Positions 6,079 through 6,429 of a stretch of DNA of 6,429 nt are shown piece by piece. The position numbers were made by a program, and so were the translations under genes. Location: NCBI GenBank assembly GCA_045591925.1, contig JAZNTW010000099.1:1-6429 (forward strand). The letters are read 5' to 3'. This stretch comes from Firm-04 sp045591925 (GTDB lineage Bacteria > Bacillota > Clostridia > Oscillospirales > Ruminococcaceae). The notes below the pieces were generated by a model. It had not been told where the DNA came from. It ran no database searches and saw nothing but the letters and a program-made list of their open reading frames with translations. Position 1 is the stretch's first letter; each line of letters starts with the position of its first letter.

Positions 6079-6168
6079 CCCCTCTTTCCCCTTGGGGTTC
6101 TCCCCTCGCCCTGCGCATCTGCGAGGAGTACGAATGCGAAAGGGACAACCCAAGAAAGAGGGGAATCG
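6079..6168. repeat. Direct repeat copy 1, itself a palindromic unit
   Basis: From 6081 this copy aligns with 6341-6429 with 82 of 89 positions the same (one single-base gap). The unit has 10-bp perfect inverted ends, CCCCTCTTTC (6079-6088) and GAAAGAGGGG (6154-6163), with further imperfect pairing inside (TTGGGGTTCTCCC against GGGACAACCCAA) and a small inner stem CCTCGC/GCGAGG (6104-6109, 6121-6126). Open frames cross it on both strands but show no codon-like conservation or matching start signals. Confidence 0.8.
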
Positions 6169-6169
6169 T

Positions 6170-6292
6170 CGCGCTCTCTCTTTCCTAACTCTCTCCCCTC
6201 TGCTGACATGAATTTTTTTATCGCACAGCGGAGAGCAGTTTATTTCGTGGCTCTGCAATTAGGGGGAAAGGGAATCAGGAAAGGGGAGCGCG
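6170..6292. repeat. Imperfect palindrome between the two direct repeats
   Basis: CGCGCTCTCTCTTTCCT (6170-6186) is nearly the reverse complement of AGGAAAGGGGAGCGCG (6277-6292), differing by one base gap and one mismatch. Nested inside, CTCTGCTG (6198-6205) pairs with CAGCGGAG (6226-6233, one G-T). A T7 run lies in the inner loop near 6213-6219. This is a third palindromic module with no reading frame of interest. Confidence 0.55.
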
Positions 6293-6305
6293 AGGGGAAA
6301 ACCTT

Positions 6306-6353
6306 AAGGGGAAAGGGGGAATACGAGTGCAACGAGTTTCCCCCTTTCCTCTT
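6306..6353. repeat. Strong purine/pyrimidine hairpin overlapping repeat copy 2
   Basis: AAGGGGAAAGGGGGAA (6306-6321) pairs with TTCCCCCTTTCCTCTT (6338-6353): 16 bp with one G-T pair and a 16-nt loop. One arm is almost all purine and the other all pyrimidine. The 3' arm is at the same time the start of repeat copy 2, so the two foldings exclude each other. Confidence 0.65.
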
Positions 6354-6429
6354 GGGGTTCTCCCCTCGTATCTGCGCATCTGCGCGGAGTACGAATGCGA
6401 GAGGGACAACCCAAGAAAGAGGGGAATCG
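6341..6429. repeat. Direct repeat copy 2 (reaches the window end)
   Basis: Second copy of the unit at 6081-6168, offset by 260 bp. The 18 bp from 6351 and the last ~26 bp are identical to copy 1. Differences cluster near 6369-6371 and in the first ten bases. Its inner stem differs: GCGCA-TC-TGCGC replaces the CCTCGC/GCGAGG stem of copy 1. The unit may continue or repeat again beyond the window. Confidence 0.8.

Noticed and set aside
5906..6258. Several overlapping open frames of 67-104 codons on both strands
   Set aside because: They cross palindromic repeats, use all frames, give Arg/Pro/Ser-rich sequences without domains and lack ribosome binding sites. These are probably spurious.
6079..6429. 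Possible CRISPR array
   Set aside because: Only two copies, ~89 bp long and 260 bp apart, with an internally palindromic rather than unique interval; no short regular repeat-spacer pattern.
5881..6429. tRNA or known structured RNA gene
   Set aside because: I found no T-loop GTTCGA motif, no cloverleaf spacing, and no recognisable 6S, SRP, RNase P or riboswitch core.

Overview
The window looks like a chromosomal segment of a low- to mid-GC Firmicute, most likely a gut or rumen Clostridia member of the Ruminococcus/Oscillospiraceae type. This rests on the Tn4451-style mobile element, strong AAGGAGG ribosome binding sites, near-consensus sigma-A promoters and the style of the ClpB sequence. Species cannot be assigned from the sequence alone.

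Region 1 (1 to about 2300-2460, plus strand) is the right-hand part of an integrated mobilizable element. It is visibly AT-rich. It holds the C-terminal 109 codons of a relaxase-like mobilization protein, a small TnpW-family protein (49 aa) and a large serine recombinase of the TnpX type (544 aa) with its own near-consensus promoter. The element must end in the 173 bp between the recombinase stop and clpB. A hairpin at the recombinase stop codon has its T-rich flank on the side that would stop transcripts arriving from clpB.

Region 2 (2464-5880, minus strand) is GC-richer host chromosome. It encodes a full-length ClpB disaggregase (863 aa). Upstream on the same strand is a 206-aa protein with an N-terminal ribbon-helix-helix DNA-binding domain and a four-cysteine cluster, which I recognise no further. 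Its promoter (TTGACA-16-TATAAT) carries three TATTATA heptamers spaced 11 and 21 bp, and further upstream two TTTCACA heptamers 11 bp apart. I infer an autoregulated gene, possibly linked to clpB expression. Between the two genes lies a hairpin plus T-rich tract that could act as an attenuator. I saw no CIRCE element or CtsR box in front of clpB.

Region 3 (5881-6429) holds no convincing gene. It is a dense array of hairpins and palindromes with homopurine/homopyrimidine bias, including two ~89-bp direct repeats (82 of 89 aligned positions identical by hand, second copy reaching the window edge). It reads as an intergenic palindromic repeat cluster, possibly of a dispersed family.

The genes form two functional groups: conjugative mobilization and site-specific excision/integration (relaxase, TnpW, recombinase), and protein quality control with a candidate local regulator (RHH protein and ClpB).
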